Part shown: positions 21,449-30,289 of the stretch, one piece after another
Numbering within the stretch: the first letter of the stretch is position 1
How the letters are laid out: each line of letters opens with the position of its first letter
DNA from: an uncultured Bacteroidota bacterium
GTDB lineage: Bacteria > Bacteroidota > Bacteroidia > Bacteroidales > WCHB1-69
Assembly (NCBI GenBank): GCA_902796805.1
Contig: CADBQG010000004.1
Location: forward strand, 1 to 60,187
Reading direction: 5' to 3'
Length of the DNA: 60,187 nt
Notes under the pieces: model-generated
The model's input: the letters and a program-made list of their open reading frames with translations, nothing else
The model's database searches: none
Told to the model about the DNA's origin: nothing
Translations under genes and position numbers: made by a program

Positions 21449-22756
21449 TCAGACTCTTCTGATTACGGCTCCCAAGGCGTTAAGCCGCTCCACTATGTCC
21501 TCATAACCCCTGTCTATTTGCTCCACGTTCTGTATCACGCTCATGCCCTCGGCCGACATGGCCGCGATGAGGAGCGCAATGCCAGCGCGTATGTCGGGCG
21601 ACGACATCCTGGTGGCACGCAGCTGCTTCTCACGGCCAAGGCCAACCACTATGGCGCGGTGAGGGTCGCAAAGCACTATCTGCGCGCCCATCGACTGAAG
21701 CATGTCGACGAAGAAAAGCCTGCTCTCGAACATCTTCTGGTGTATCAATACACTGCCCTTGGCTTGTATAGCCGTCACAAGCGCTATGCTTATAAGGTCG
21801 GGCGTAAACCCCGGCCAAGGAGCGTCTGAAATGGTCAGGATTGACGGATCTACGGGATTCGAGTAGATCTGATAAGGTTTCCTGCCATCAACTATGATGT
21901 CATCGCCCTTTTGCTCAAGGGCGATTCCCATCTTGCCGAATGTGTATGGGATTATTCCGAGATGCTCGCAGGCGCAATCCTTAACGGTTAGTTCCGACTG
22001 AGTCATGGCGGCCATGCCGATGAAACTGCCAACCTCAATCATGTCGGGAAGAATCCTGTGTTCGCATCCGTGCAGCTCGGGAACTCCGTCGATGGTCAGC
22101 AAATTGGACCCGACACCGGAAATCCTCGCCCCCATTCTGTTAAGCATGGTGCAGAGCTGGTAGAGGTATGGCTCGCAGGCGGCGTTGAATATCGTTGTCC
22201 TGCCCTCTGCAAGCACAGCTGCCATCACAACGTTCGCAGTGCCGGTTACAGAAGGTTCGTTCAACAACATGTAGCATCCTTTCAGCCGCCCCGATTCCAA
22301 TTCAAAGAAACGTCCGTCATCGGAAGTCCTTATTTTTGCTCCGAGCTTCTCAAGTCCCTCGAAATGCGTGGTAAGCGGACGCCTGCCTATCTGGTCGCCG
22401 CCGGGCCTGCCGGAATATGCCTTGCCGAACCTCCCGAGCAGCGGCCCAAGAACCATTATCGAGGCCCTTATCTTTGCTGAAAGCTTCACAAAATCATCGG
22501 TGTGTAGCTTCTCAAAGTCAACATCAGCGGCCTGAAACGTGAACGTATGCCTGTCTACTTCCGTTATCCGGACACCCATCAACGCAAGAATTTCGCGGTA
22601 GCGTCTCGTGTCGAGGATGTCGGGAATGTTGGAGATCGTTACGGGTTCTTTCGTGAGAAGGACTGCGGAAAGCACCTGGAGAGCCTCGTTCTTCGCGCCC
22701 TGCGGGATAATCTCGCCTTGCAGACGGCAACCGCCTTCTATGATGAACTCCGACAT
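21449..22756 (-). CDS. murA: UDP-N-acetylglucosamine 1-carboxyvinyltransferase (MurA), Asp-type active site
   Basis: First committed step of peptidoglycan synthesis: transfers enolpyruvate from PEP to UDP-GlcNAc in the cytoplasm. Two EPSP-synthase-like lobes, 435 residues. Lys22 (QGAKNEAL) is present. The mobile loop reads GRPGGDQIGRRP: Asp121 stands where Escherichia coli has the fosfomycin-alkylated Cys115. Asp in this position gives an active but fosfomycin-insensitive enzyme in other bacteria. It starts 1 base after the phosphofructokinase stop and ends the glmM-led operon. Confidence 0.96.
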   Translation of the reverse strand: MSEFIIEGGCRLQGEIIPQGAKNEALQVLSAVLLTKEPVTISNIPDILDTRRYREILALMGVRITEVDRHTFTFQAADVDFEKLHTDDFVKLSAKIRASIMVLGPLLGRFGKAYSGRPGGDQIGRRPLTTHFEGLEKLGAKIRTSDDGRFFELESGRLKGCYMLLNEPSVTGTANVVMAAVLAEGRTTIFNAACEPYLYQLCTMLNRMGARISGVGSNLLTIDGVPELHGCEHRILPDMIEVGSFIGMAAMTQSELTVKDCACEHLGIIPYTFGKMGIALEQKGDDIIVDGRKPYQIYSNPVDPSILTISDAPWPGFTPDLISIALVTAIQAKGSVLIHQKMFESRLFFVDMLQSMGAQIVLCDPHRAIVVGLGREKQLRATRMSSPDIRAGIALLIAAMSAEGMSVIQNVEQIDRGYEDIVERLNALGAVIRRV

Positions 22757-22757
22757 C

Positions 22758-23990
22758 TTACTCCGGTATCACGATGGGGAACTTCTGGGTGAACTCCATC
22801 CTGTACGGCGCTCCCAGTATGTTTGTCAGGAAGTCGGTGTACTGGTCGGTGAACATGAACTTGTTGGGGTCGTAGTATGCCGACGGGAGAGGGAAATTGC
22901 CTATGTTGCCCATCTCAATAGAGTCGGTGTGGAACTCCTCGAGTTCGTCGTAAGGCACAATGTCGCGAACAACCGGCATCTTGCCGTAGTCCTCGCGGAG
23001 CAGCAGGTCAACGACCTTGTCGGCCAAGGTGGAGGTCAGGCGGCGGTCGTACTCATAGCACTTGCCTGAACGCGGGATGTAGCCCGAAATCTGGCCACGC
23101 GCCTCAATACCGAGCCGCTTGTTGATTTCTGAGGCAATAACACCGCTCACACCGCCGAAACGCGGATGCCCGTACTCGTCGAGGTCGGAACTTGCATACA
23201 CCATGCTCAGTTCCTGCTTCTCGTCATCCCACCAGCGTACACCCTCGGAAGCGGCTATAATCAGACTGCGCTTGGGGGAGCGCATGTACATCTCCTTGAC
23301 CGTCTCGAAGAAGAACTCCTTGCGCTCTTTGGTCATCTCCACTTCAGGCACCAGCGCCAACTGAGCGCCGCCGAATGTAGCGGAACCGGTGAGCCAGCCT
23401 GCGTCGCGTCCCATGACCTCGAGAACCATTATCCTCTGGTGTGACTCATTCGTAGTGTGCAACTTGCTGGTTAGTTTCTTTATGGCCATAGCGCCTGAGG
23501 GAAAACCAGGACAAAGCACAGTCTCGTGCTGCTGCCCGTTGTAGTGGTGGTATGTCCTGGTGCGCAGGTCGTTGTCTATCGTCTTGGGGAAGCCAATTAC
23601 CGGGATGCCGTACTTCTCGTACATCTGTCGCGCAGCGCCGTTGGTGTCGTCGCCACCGATGGTCACAAGCACGTCGATCTTGTAGCGCTCGATGTTGCGG
23701 AGGATCTGCTGCGAACGGTCCTCCGGGTTTTTCTTGCTTGGGAAGGGGTTCGTCCTGCTCGACAACAGGGCGGTGCCTCCGTATATCCCGTTGTATGGTA
23801 TGTTGGTGAGATCCACGATGTCGCCGTCGCCGAGCAGCCCCTTCCAGCCCCTCAGCACGCCGTACACGCGGAAACCGAGCATTGAGGCGCGGTTGCGCAC
23901 CGCTTCTATGCTCGAGTTGATGGCCGGAGTGTCGCCACCGCCGGAAAGTATTGCCAATGTCTTGCCGCTGAATAACTTTTCTTTTCTCAT
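22758..23990 (-). CDS. 6-phosphofructokinase, pyrophosphate-dependent type
   Basis: Phosphorylates fructose 6-phosphate in glycolysis, here probably with pyrophosphate and reversibly. Phosphate-donor loop LSGGGDTPAIN, then IGGDDTNGAA (112-120) and GFPKTIDND (133-141). In ATP enzymes these read GGDGS and GTIDND; the Asp after GGD and the Lys before TIDND are the recognised determinants of PPi use. GRDAGWLTG follows later. 410 residues, cytoplasmic. It sits between a thioredoxin-like gene (11 bases) and murA (1 base). Confidence 0.94.
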   Translation of the reverse strand: MRKEKLFSGKTLAILSGGGDTPAINSSIEAVRNRASMLGFRVYGVLRGWKGLLGDGDIVDLTNIPYNGIYGGTALLSSRTNPFPSKKNPEDRSQQILRNIERYKIDVLVTIGGDDTNGAARQMYEKYGIPVIGFPKTIDNDLRTRTYHHYNGQQHETVLCPGFPSGAMAIKKLTSKLHTTNESHQRIMVLEVMGRDAGWLTGSATFGGAQLALVPEVEMTKERKEFFFETVKEMYMRSPKRSLIIAASEGVRWWDDEKQELSMVYASSDLDEYGHPRFGGVSGVIASEINKRLGIEARGQISGYIPRSGKCYEYDRRLTSTLADKVVDLLLREDYGKMPVVRDIVPYDELEEFHTDSIEMGNIGNFPLPSAYYDPNKFMFTDQYTDFLTNILGAPYRMEFTQKFPIVIPE

Positions 23991-24001
23991 ATTATGTGCT
24001 T

Positions 24002-25516
24002 TTATTGTTTCTCCTTGTTCTTGTTCTCCTCAATTCTCTCGTATTCCTCGAGGAACTGCGGTATGTTCGACATTTCTATGCGCTTGTTGAGGATGATTTC
24101 GTGGCGCTTGTTGAGGATGAACATCGCAGGGTTGCCCATCTCGTAGATGTTGAAGTACTCAAGATAGTCGATGTTGCCCTTGTTGCCGCCGACCTGTATC
24201 CAGGGATACTTGTTCTCGCGTACATAGCGCTTCCATCTCTCTATGTCTGAGTCGTTGGCTATACCGTAAACCTCGAAGTTGCGCTTGCCGAGCATCTCAA
24301 GCGAGTCGTAAACCTGGCAGAGCTTCTTGGCCTCCTTCTTGCAGGTTGGACAGTCAGGGTCGTAGAACCACAGTATCGTGTACGGCTTGTCGATGTTGTA
24401 CGACGAGTGCCACCTGCGCATATCCTCCGACATCGTGGTGTCGGGGATAATCAGCTCCGGAGCCACCTTCCCTATTAGCACCGGCTCCAGGCGTTTCACC
24501 CTCTTCCGGTATTTGGCTATCACGTCCTCGTCAAGCCAGTAGCACTTTCCCTGCAACTGGTTGTTCTTCGCTATATGGTAGAACACAGCGTCATGCCCTA
24601 TTATCTTGCTGGTCTCGAACTTGTACGACAACCAATCAACACAGTAACGGTACATGAACGTGTCGGCCTCGGTCTTCTTGAGAAAAATGTCGATGTACTT
24701 GTTTATGGTGTCAGATTCCTGGTGGTAGAGGAGTTTCAGGAAATAGTCGTTGAGTTTGGGGTCGAACGAGGGGATGTATATGAAACGCCCGTCGCCGAGG
24801 TCGAAATTGTCCCAGTAATGAAGCCTGTAGTACGCCGCCTGCTGCTGATAGTCGGGACTTCCATCCTCCTTGAGGAACTTGGGCACCTGAATCTCTTTGT
24901 ACGACTTCTGCATCTTTGTGAATAGATAGTCTGGATTTTTGAGGATAAAGTCGTCGATGAAGGCCATCATCTCCTCGTTCAAGGCGGTAAGCTTCGCCTT
25001 GTAGTGTTCCGCGCTGTCGGTGTTGCCCTGCTCCTCGAATTCCTTGCGCTTTGCCGACCACTGCGAGGCGCTCTTCTGAGCTGCCGCCGTCTTCCTCTGG
25101 AAACGGAGCATCTCTGTATTCTCCGGAGAGTTCTTCACCGAGAAGTTGTCGACGTTGCCTGTGGTGTCAAGGTTGTACTCGAAGTGCTGGTTCCGGTCAA
25201 GTATGAAATTCAGATACAGTTTCTTGTCGTGCGAGACTAACGAATAGAGACCGTCGTCGTAGCGGTTCGCGCCCTTGAACACGTATTTCCCTTTCGAGAC
25301 AGCCACAGCGGAGTCCTTGAGTATCAGCTTTTCGTTGTAATGGATCACAAGATAGACCAACGGATCTGTGGCGTTTTTCACGTTGAAGACGATTTCATGC
25401 CCGCCGCCGTCGCGGGTCGGCAAACCGTTTCCTTTGCCGACAACGGCAACACCGTCCGAAGCAAGGGTCTGAAACGACAATAATAAAAGGACTGATGACA
25501 GTATGATGTTATTCAT
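24002..25516 (-). CDS. Exported thioredoxin-like protein with DUF4369/DUF5106-type N-terminal region
   Basis: The N-terminal signal peptide (MNNIILSSVLLLLSFQTLAS) is followed by about 150 residues of beta-rich DUF4369-like sequence, a helical middle section, and a C-terminal thioredoxin fold with the active site DPDCPTC (Cys389 and Cys392). Periplasmic thiol-disulfide oxidoreductases of this shape (TlpA/ResA-like) reduce or exchange disulfides; the partner is unknown. 504 residues. It is followed 11 bases later by the phosphofructokinase and preceded by a shorter paralogue. Confidence 0.9.
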   Translation of the reverse strand: MNNIILSSVLLLLSFQTLASDGVAVVGKGNGLPTRDGGGHEIVFNVKNATDPLVYLVIHYNEKLILKDSAVAVSKGKYVFKGANRYDDGLYSLVSHDKKLYLNFILDRNQHFEYNLDTTGNVDNFSVKNSPENTEMLRFQRKTAAAQKSASQWSAKRKEFEEQGNTDSAEHYKAKLTALNEEMMAFIDDFILKNPDYLFTKMQKSYKEIQVPKFLKEDGSPDYQQQAAYYRLHYWDNFDLGDGRFIYIPSFDPKLNDYFLKLLYHQESDTINKYIDIFLKKTEADTFMYRYCVDWLSYKFETSKIIGHDAVFYHIAKNNQLQGKCYWLDEDVIAKYRKRVKRLEPVLIGKVAPELIIPDTTMSEDMRRWHSSYNIDKPYTILWFYDPDCPTCKKEAKKLCQVYDSLEMLGKRNFEVYGIANDSDIERWKRYVRENKYPWIQVGGNKGNIDYLEYFNIYEMGNPAMFILNKRHEIILNKRIEMSNIPQFLEEYERIEENKNKEKQ

Positions 25517-25521
25517 TGCAG

Positions 25522-26883
25522 TTATTTTTGTTTTTCTATAATATCCTTGATTTCTGATAACGAAATCTGACGCGCCATTATTGCACCGCCCTTACTATTG
25601 TCGACAAGAACAACGACAGGAGTGGTGACTATGTCGAAATAGTCAATGAAATCCACATTGGGCTCGCCCATAGAGGTGCTGAGGTTCACCCAGTCGTCGA
25701 GGCCGTGCTGTTCCGAGAACGCGCGCCATCGCTCATGGTCGTCGTTGACTTCAACGGCAAACACCTCGAAATCAAGATCTTCAGCCTTTTCAGAATAGAA
25801 ATCATGAAGCACGGGGGTCTCCTCCTGGCAATGGTCGCAGTCTGGATCCCAGAACCAGAGTATAGTGTATTTAGACCTGATGTCGTTTGTGGAATGCTCT
25901 TTTCCTTCAGCATCGAAGGCCCTGAGCTCCGGCACTACAGCGCCTGGCGAAAGGCGGCGCGCCCTCTCCATCTGGCGCTTCACGCTCCTTTGCCTGCCCT
26001 CGGGTATCCAGCCACGGTCGTACATGTCGTATATGCGGAGCATTGCGCCCTCAAGTTGAGGGTCTCCTGATGAAAGTAGTATATCATACAGCACACGGCA
26101 GTAGTTGTGAACCTGAGCCTTACCGCCCGCCGCAGCGCAGCCAAGGATCTCGTCAACGATTTCCGCAATTTCATCCGAACTGAAATTGTCGGATGAGAGA
26201 TACCAGCCAAGAGCACTCTTCATGTCATCGAAGTGCATTGAGTTGCAGAACCTTGGGTCTGAAAAGTCGAAGTTCTTCAGAATCCTCTCGAACTCAGTCA
26301 CGGTTTTTGCGGAACTTCTGGAAAAAGACGACAAATCGTTGTAGAAGCTGAAGTAGCGTGCTAAGAAGTTTCCGTTTATCTCGAAAAGCAGATCCTTCTG
26401 GGGATAGTTGCAGAGAGTCCACAGAATTTTGTTCTCATCAGACTTGTCGACTTTGAAATTTCCGCCTTTGCATGAAAGCGCTATATCGCTCGACTTTCCG
26501 AACAACAGCGGTGGCGACTCAATGCCTTCAATGGTGAAAAATCCTGTCTGAAGGAAATTTCCGGTCTGTGAGTTATTACCTGATTTCAATTTCTTTTTGA
26601 ATACAGCCCTGCCGTTTTTGATTCTGGTGCTGTCCACCAGCACCTTCTCGCCAAATTGAAAGGCGTAAAGATATAGTTTGCCGTTTTCAGGCAGGACCAC
26701 AGCGTCTTTTAATCCAACATTGATTCTGTAGGAGTCTATAAGATTGTTTCTCTCAACAACAGTTGATATGCCGCCTTTGCAGCTTATTCGGGTGCCTGCA
26801 CTCTGCGCGTTGGCCAGAGAAAAAGCCGCAACGATGGCTGCGATTATAGAAAACCGTATGTTTTTCAACCGAATGCGAATCAT
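25522..26883 (-). CDS. Exported thioredoxin-like protein, paralogue of the next gene
   Basis: Signal peptide with hydrophobic core IIAAIVAAFSLANA, a beta-rich region (about 30-150), a helical DUF5106-like section and a C-terminal thioredoxin domain with WDPDCDHC (Cys349 and Cys352) and the cis-proline in IVTTPVVVLV. Same layout as the protein at 24002-25516, with strong similarity around TILWFxDPDC, so the pair probably arose by tandem duplication. Its ATG overlaps the glmM stop by 4 bases (ATGA), implying translational coupling. Confidence 0.9.
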   Translation of the reverse strand: MIRIRLKNIRFSIIAAIVAAFSLANAQSAGTRISCKGGISTVVERNNLIDSYRINVGLKDAVVLPENGKLYLYAFQFGEKVLVDSTRIKNGRAVFKKKLKSGNNSQTGNFLQTGFFTIEGIESPPLLFGKSSDIALSCKGGNFKVDKSDENKILWTLCNYPQKDLLFEINGNFLARYFSFYNDLSSFSRSSAKTVTEFERILKNFDFSDPRFCNSMHFDDMKSALGWYLSSDNFSSDEIAEIVDEILGCAAAGGKAQVHNYCRVLYDILLSSGDPQLEGAMLRIYDMYDRGWIPEGRQRSVKRQMERARRLSPGAVVPELRAFDAEGKEHSTNDIRSKYTILWFWDPDCDHCQEETPVLHDFYSEKAEDLDFEVFAVEVNDDHERWRAFSEQHGLDDWVNLSTSMGEPNVDFIDYFDIVTTPVVVLVDNSKGGAIMARQISLSEIKDIIEKQK

Positions 26884-28340
26884 GAGTGATGTTGTTGGAG
26901 AAGAAGTTCACTGATGTCGAGCATAATCTTGGAAGCTATATTGTCTGCGATTTTCTCAGAAAGAGCCTCTGCATAGATTCTGATTATGGGTTCTGTGTTC
27001 GAGCTCCTGACATGTACCCAGCTGTCCTCGAAATCTATGCGCACGCCGTCGGCGCGGTTGACCTCGAAACTGGAGTATTTGTCAGCGATGCTGTCGAGGA
27101 TTGCGGCCACGTCGGTTTCGGCACGCAACTCGGTTTTCTTCTTGATTATATGATAGTCGGGATAGAGTGCGCGGATCTGGCTGCACGACTTGCGTGTCTT
27201 TGCCATGTAGGTTAGGAACAAGGCGATTCCCACAAGGGCGTCGCGTCCATAGTGCAGTTCAGGGTATATCACGCCTCCGTTGCCTTCGCCGCCGATGACG
27301 GCATTTGTCTGCTTCATCATCTCAACCACGTTTACCTCGCCGACAGCGGAGGGCTTGTATGACACCCCGTACTTTTCGGCAACGTCTTTGAGGGCGCGTG
27401 TTGAGGAGAGGTTCGAGACAGTGTTCCCGGGGGTGTTCTGAAGTATGTAGTCGGCCACGGCGACGAGGGTGTACTCCTCCCCCATTAGCTTGCCGTTCTC
27501 GCAAACTATGGAGAGACGGTCGACATCGGGGTCCACCACGAATCCAACGTCGTACTTCGAGCGCGCCATTTCATTGCATATCTGGGCGAGATTTTCGGGT
27601 ATCGGTTCCGGATTGTGGGAAAACAATCCGTTCATCTCTCCGTTGAGTACGGTTATGTCATTGACGCCCAATTGTTTAAGAAGCACTGGCAGTGCCAAGG
27701 CGCCTGTAGAGTTGACAGTGTCGAGGATGACCTTGAAATTCGATTTCGCTATGGCGTTCCGGTCAACAAGAGGGAGGGCGAGAATCGCGTCCACATGTTC
27801 CTGGATTGCTGTGTTGCAGGTTGTCAAGCTTCCAAGTCTGTCGAAAGCGGCGAACTCCACCGCGTCGTCAGCCGCAAGCTCAATGATACGTTGGGCATCG
27901 TCGGCCGACACGAACTCGCCGTCGGCGTTGAGAAGCTTAAGCGCATTCCACTGCATGGGATTGTGGCTCGCGGTTATTATGACTCCGCCGTCGGCGTTGT
28001 ACGCTTTTACAGCTAACTCAACAGTGGGTGTAGTTGAAAGCCCGAGGTCCACCACATCGACACCGGCGCTCTGCAACGTTGCACAAACCAAGCAGCTGAC
28101 CACGGGCCCGGAGACCCGGGCGTCGCGCCCCACGACAACTTTCACGGCTCTTTCGGCGGGAACATCACCACCATCGTCTATGTTCTCGAAAAGGGTGTCT
28201 TTAGGCCTCGTGGAGGCTTTTTCCTTGAGAAAAGCGGCGAAAGCGGCGGAGAACCTCACAATATCAACAGGGGTCAGGTTGTCGCCGACCACACCGCCTA
28301 TCGTACCCCTGATCCCCGAAATCGATTTTATCAACGTCAT
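26880..28340 (-). CDS. glmM: Phosphoglucosamine mutase (GlmM-type phosphohexomutase)
   Basis: Interconverts glucosamine 6- and 1-phosphate on the way to UDP-GlcNAc; phosphomannomutase activity cannot be excluded. N-terminal SGIRGTIGG, catalytic serine loop ITASHNP (Ser125), Mg site DPDVDRLS, sugar specificity GGEGNGGV and phosphate loop RSSNTEP. An acidic insertion at about 42-66 is longer than usual. The gene leads an operon that ends with murA, so both enzymes acting around UDP-GlcNAc are together. Its promoter lies 21 bases upstream. Confidence 0.93.
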   Translation of the reverse strand: MTLIKSISGIRGTIGGVVGDNLTPVDIVRFSAAFAAFLKEKASTRPKDTLFENIDDGGDVPAERAVKVVVGRDARVSGPVVSCLVCATLQSAGVDVVDLGLSTTPTVELAVKAYNADGGVIITASHNPMQWNALKLLNADGEFVSADDAQRIIELAADDAVEFAAFDRLGSLTTCNTAIQEHVDAILALPLVDRNAIAKSNFKVILDTVNSTGALALPVLLKQLGVNDITVLNGEMNGLFSHNPEPIPENLAQICNEMARSKYDVGFVVDPDVDRLSIVCENGKLMGEEYTLVAVADYILQNTPGNTVSNLSSTRALKDVAEKYGVSYKPSAVGEVNVVEMMKQTNAVIGGEGNGGVIYPELHYGRDALVGIALFLTYMAKTRKSCSQIRALYPDYHIIKKKTELRAETDVAAILDSIADKYSSFEVNRADGVRIDFEDSWVHVRSSNTEPIIRIYAEALSEKIADNIASKIMLDISELLLQQHHS

Positions 28341-28360
28341 AACTTATAATCAAAAAACTT

Positions 28361-28369
28361 GCAAAGATA
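28361..28369 (-). promoter_or_regulatory. -7 box (TATCTTTGC) of the glmM-murA operon
   Basis: Minus-strand TATCTTTGC, 21 bases before the glmM ATG and just downstream of the lolA stop, which marks the boundary between the two minus-strand operons. Confidence 0.65.
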
Positions 28370-28411
28370 CTAAATTTTGGCTAAAAACACCCCGGCCTGG
28401 AAAAACGCCTT

Positions 28412-29056
28412 TCAGCGCATGTCGTTTACCTCGACGCCCGGGTATTGCTTCGTGTCGAACACGAACACGGAGTCGTCGAACGGCACATTGCTCTTGAACT
28501 GCTCTATGTTGTAAGTGTAAATGGTGTTGTCCTTCTCGTACAACGCCACCTTCGATATCTTCAAAGAACCCTTCTGCACAAAAAGCCTTATTCTGTAGTA
28601 CGACTGCTGGGTTTTTGGCGTGAGGTCGATGATGCTGACCTGAACATTGTTCTCGAAATCGTCACGTATGAACTTCGCGTTGAAGTGCTTTTCCCAGCCG
28701 GAGAGTATTTTCTGCGGGTTCATGATGTTTTGGCTGTCCTCAGGGTCGTACTCGAACACCGACACCTCGTTGGTGTATTTCTGGAAATTCCACACAGACT
28801 CTCCGTCGCAGACGTACAACTGGTCGTCGAATGACGTAGTGTACTTTTCGCCTTTGACCTTGACGGAGCCCTTGGAGACAGAGAGGGTCTTGTCGCCGAG
28901 GGTGGACTTGAGCGTGTAGTTGAACTGCATGGAAGAGTAGTTCCTGTACTGGGCCGACACTTTCCTGAGCAACTCGGTCGCTCCGCCGTCAACATTTTGC
29001 GGGCGGGCGGCAAGCACAAAGAGCAGCAGCGTGAACAAAGCTATTGTTTTTCTCAT
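28412..29056 (-). CDS. lolA: LolA-like outer-membrane lipoprotein carrier protein
   Basis: Periplasmic chaperone that carries lipoproteins or related lipids to the outer membrane. Signal peptide MRKTIALFTLLLFVLAARPQ, then the LolA half-barrel: MQFNYTLKST, GSVKVKGEKYTTSF, YVCDGESVWNF, and the C-terminal FDDSVFVFDTKQYPGVEV. 214 residues, typical. Third gene of a tamB-perM-lolA run, with 42 bases to the gene before it. Whether it is the main LolA or a paralogue dedicated to another lipid cannot be told here. Confidence 0.9.
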   Translation of the reverse strand: MRKTIALFTLLLFVLAARPQNVDGGATELLRKVSAQYRNYSSMQFNYTLKSTLGDKTLSVSKGSVKVKGEKYTTSFDDQLYVCDGESVWNFQKYTNEVSVFEYDPEDSQNIMNPQKILSGWEKHFNAKFIRDDFENNVQVSIIDLTPKTQQSYYRIRLFVQKGSLKISKVALYEKDNTIYTYNIEQFKSNVPFDDSVFVFDTKQYPGVEVNDMR

Positions 29057-29098
29057 GATCGATGATTTTTGTTAAAGATGTTTGAAATCGCCATAGGT

Positions 29099-30289
29099 TT
29101 AAGACTCGGTTCTTCGCTTCCGCGAGAAAGACGCTGCCCTGCGCCGCACGCGCTCCTGAACCGCCGTATCTTCGACATCGTCGTCTTCGGCCAGCATCCG
29201 CTCGCGCTCGTCCTGGCTGGCGAACTGAGCCCCGAAGAACTCGTTGACCACGATTCGGAGCAACGTGTAGGCCGGGACGGCGAAGATCATCGCGAACACG
29301 CCGCCAAGGTAGCCCGCCATCAATATCACTATGAAAATCTCGAGAGGATGTGAATGCGTCTGCCTTCCGTAGATGTATGGCTGAAGCACGAAATCGTCGA
29401 TGACCTTGGCTACCAGGAACGCAGCCGCAATCTTGCCGGCAGTCACAAGATAGACCGGCAGCTCAGGCGACAGCGGCACAAGAGATGTCATACCCACTAA
29501 AACGCTCAAAGCCACAGCTATAATCGTGCCCACGTAGGGTATTATGTTAAGACAGCCGCCTATCACACCTATCAGCAGCGCGTTGGGCATCTTGAGCACA
29601 AGGCACACTATGAACTCCAGCGTGCCCACGATGAACATCTCCAAAAGCACACCCCTGAAATAGGCTGACACCTGCCGGCCGGTCGCGCCGAGGATGTTGT
29701 CGAAGTTCTTCTGGTATCTGTTCGGAAGCCAGCTTCTGACCATCTTGAAGAAGATTTTATGGTCTTTTAAAGAGAAGAATGTCATGAAAAGTATCGAAAA
29801 CAGCGCGACGAAAAGCGAGGCTATGAAACTCGCCGTGCCGCTGACGATGCCCGACATGCTGACCTTTCTCACGAAAGCCTCCCACTCGGCATTCAACAGA
29901 TCGAACACATGCTGGTTACGCTGTATCAGACCGTATTTTCTGAACAACTTGTCAAAACCGTTGAGCCACTTCTCTATGCTCGCCCCCACCGACGAGAAAT
30001 CTATGGTTGTGAGGTAGGCAACCTCGTTGACTATTGCAGGTATGACAAGATAGAAGATCAATGCCACGCAGGCGACAATGACAACGAGGGTTATGGCTGC
30101 GGCCAGAGACTTGGGGAACTTTCTCCCGCCAATCCTTATGTTGGACAGCATACGCACAAGCGGTGTCCCCAAAAGGGAAAGCACAAAGGAGACGAACATA
30201 TACACGAGGATGTCGGAGAAAAACCATCCCACAAAGGCTATAAGGCCCAACCCGGACACAAGCGCTATCACACTCTTACTGTTGTTCAT
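29099..30289 (-). CDS. AI-2E family (PerM/YdiK) transporter
   Basis: Inner-membrane protein of the AI-2E exporter-like superfamily. Eight hydrophobic segments; the family's conserved GVIGGCLNIIPYVGTIIA region is present, as is a loop region of about 150 residues between the third and fourth segments. 396 residues. A basic C-terminal tail (RVRRRAASFSRKRR) is notable. The substrate is unknown; the family name reflects one member only. Its start overlaps the end of the TamB gene by 14 bases. Confidence 0.92.
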   Translation of the reverse strand: MNNSKSVIALVSGLGLIAFVGWFFSDILVYMFVSFVLSLLGTPLVRMLSNIRIGGRKFPKSLAAAITLVVIVACVALIFYLVIPAIVNEVAYLTTIDFSSVGASIEKWLNGFDKLFRKYGLIQRNQHVFDLLNAEWEAFVRKVSMSGIVSGTASFIASLFVALFSILFMTFFSLKDHKIFFKMVRSWLPNRYQKNFDNILGATGRQVSAYFRGVLLEMFIVGTLEFIVCLVLKMPNALLIGVIGGCLNIIPYVGTIIAVALSVLVGMTSLVPLSPELPVYLVTAGKIAAAFLVAKVIDDFVLQPYIYGRQTHSHPLEIFIVILMAGYLGGVFAMIFAVPAYTLLRIVVNEFFGAQFASQDERERMLAEDDDVEDTAVQERVRRRAASFSRKRRTES

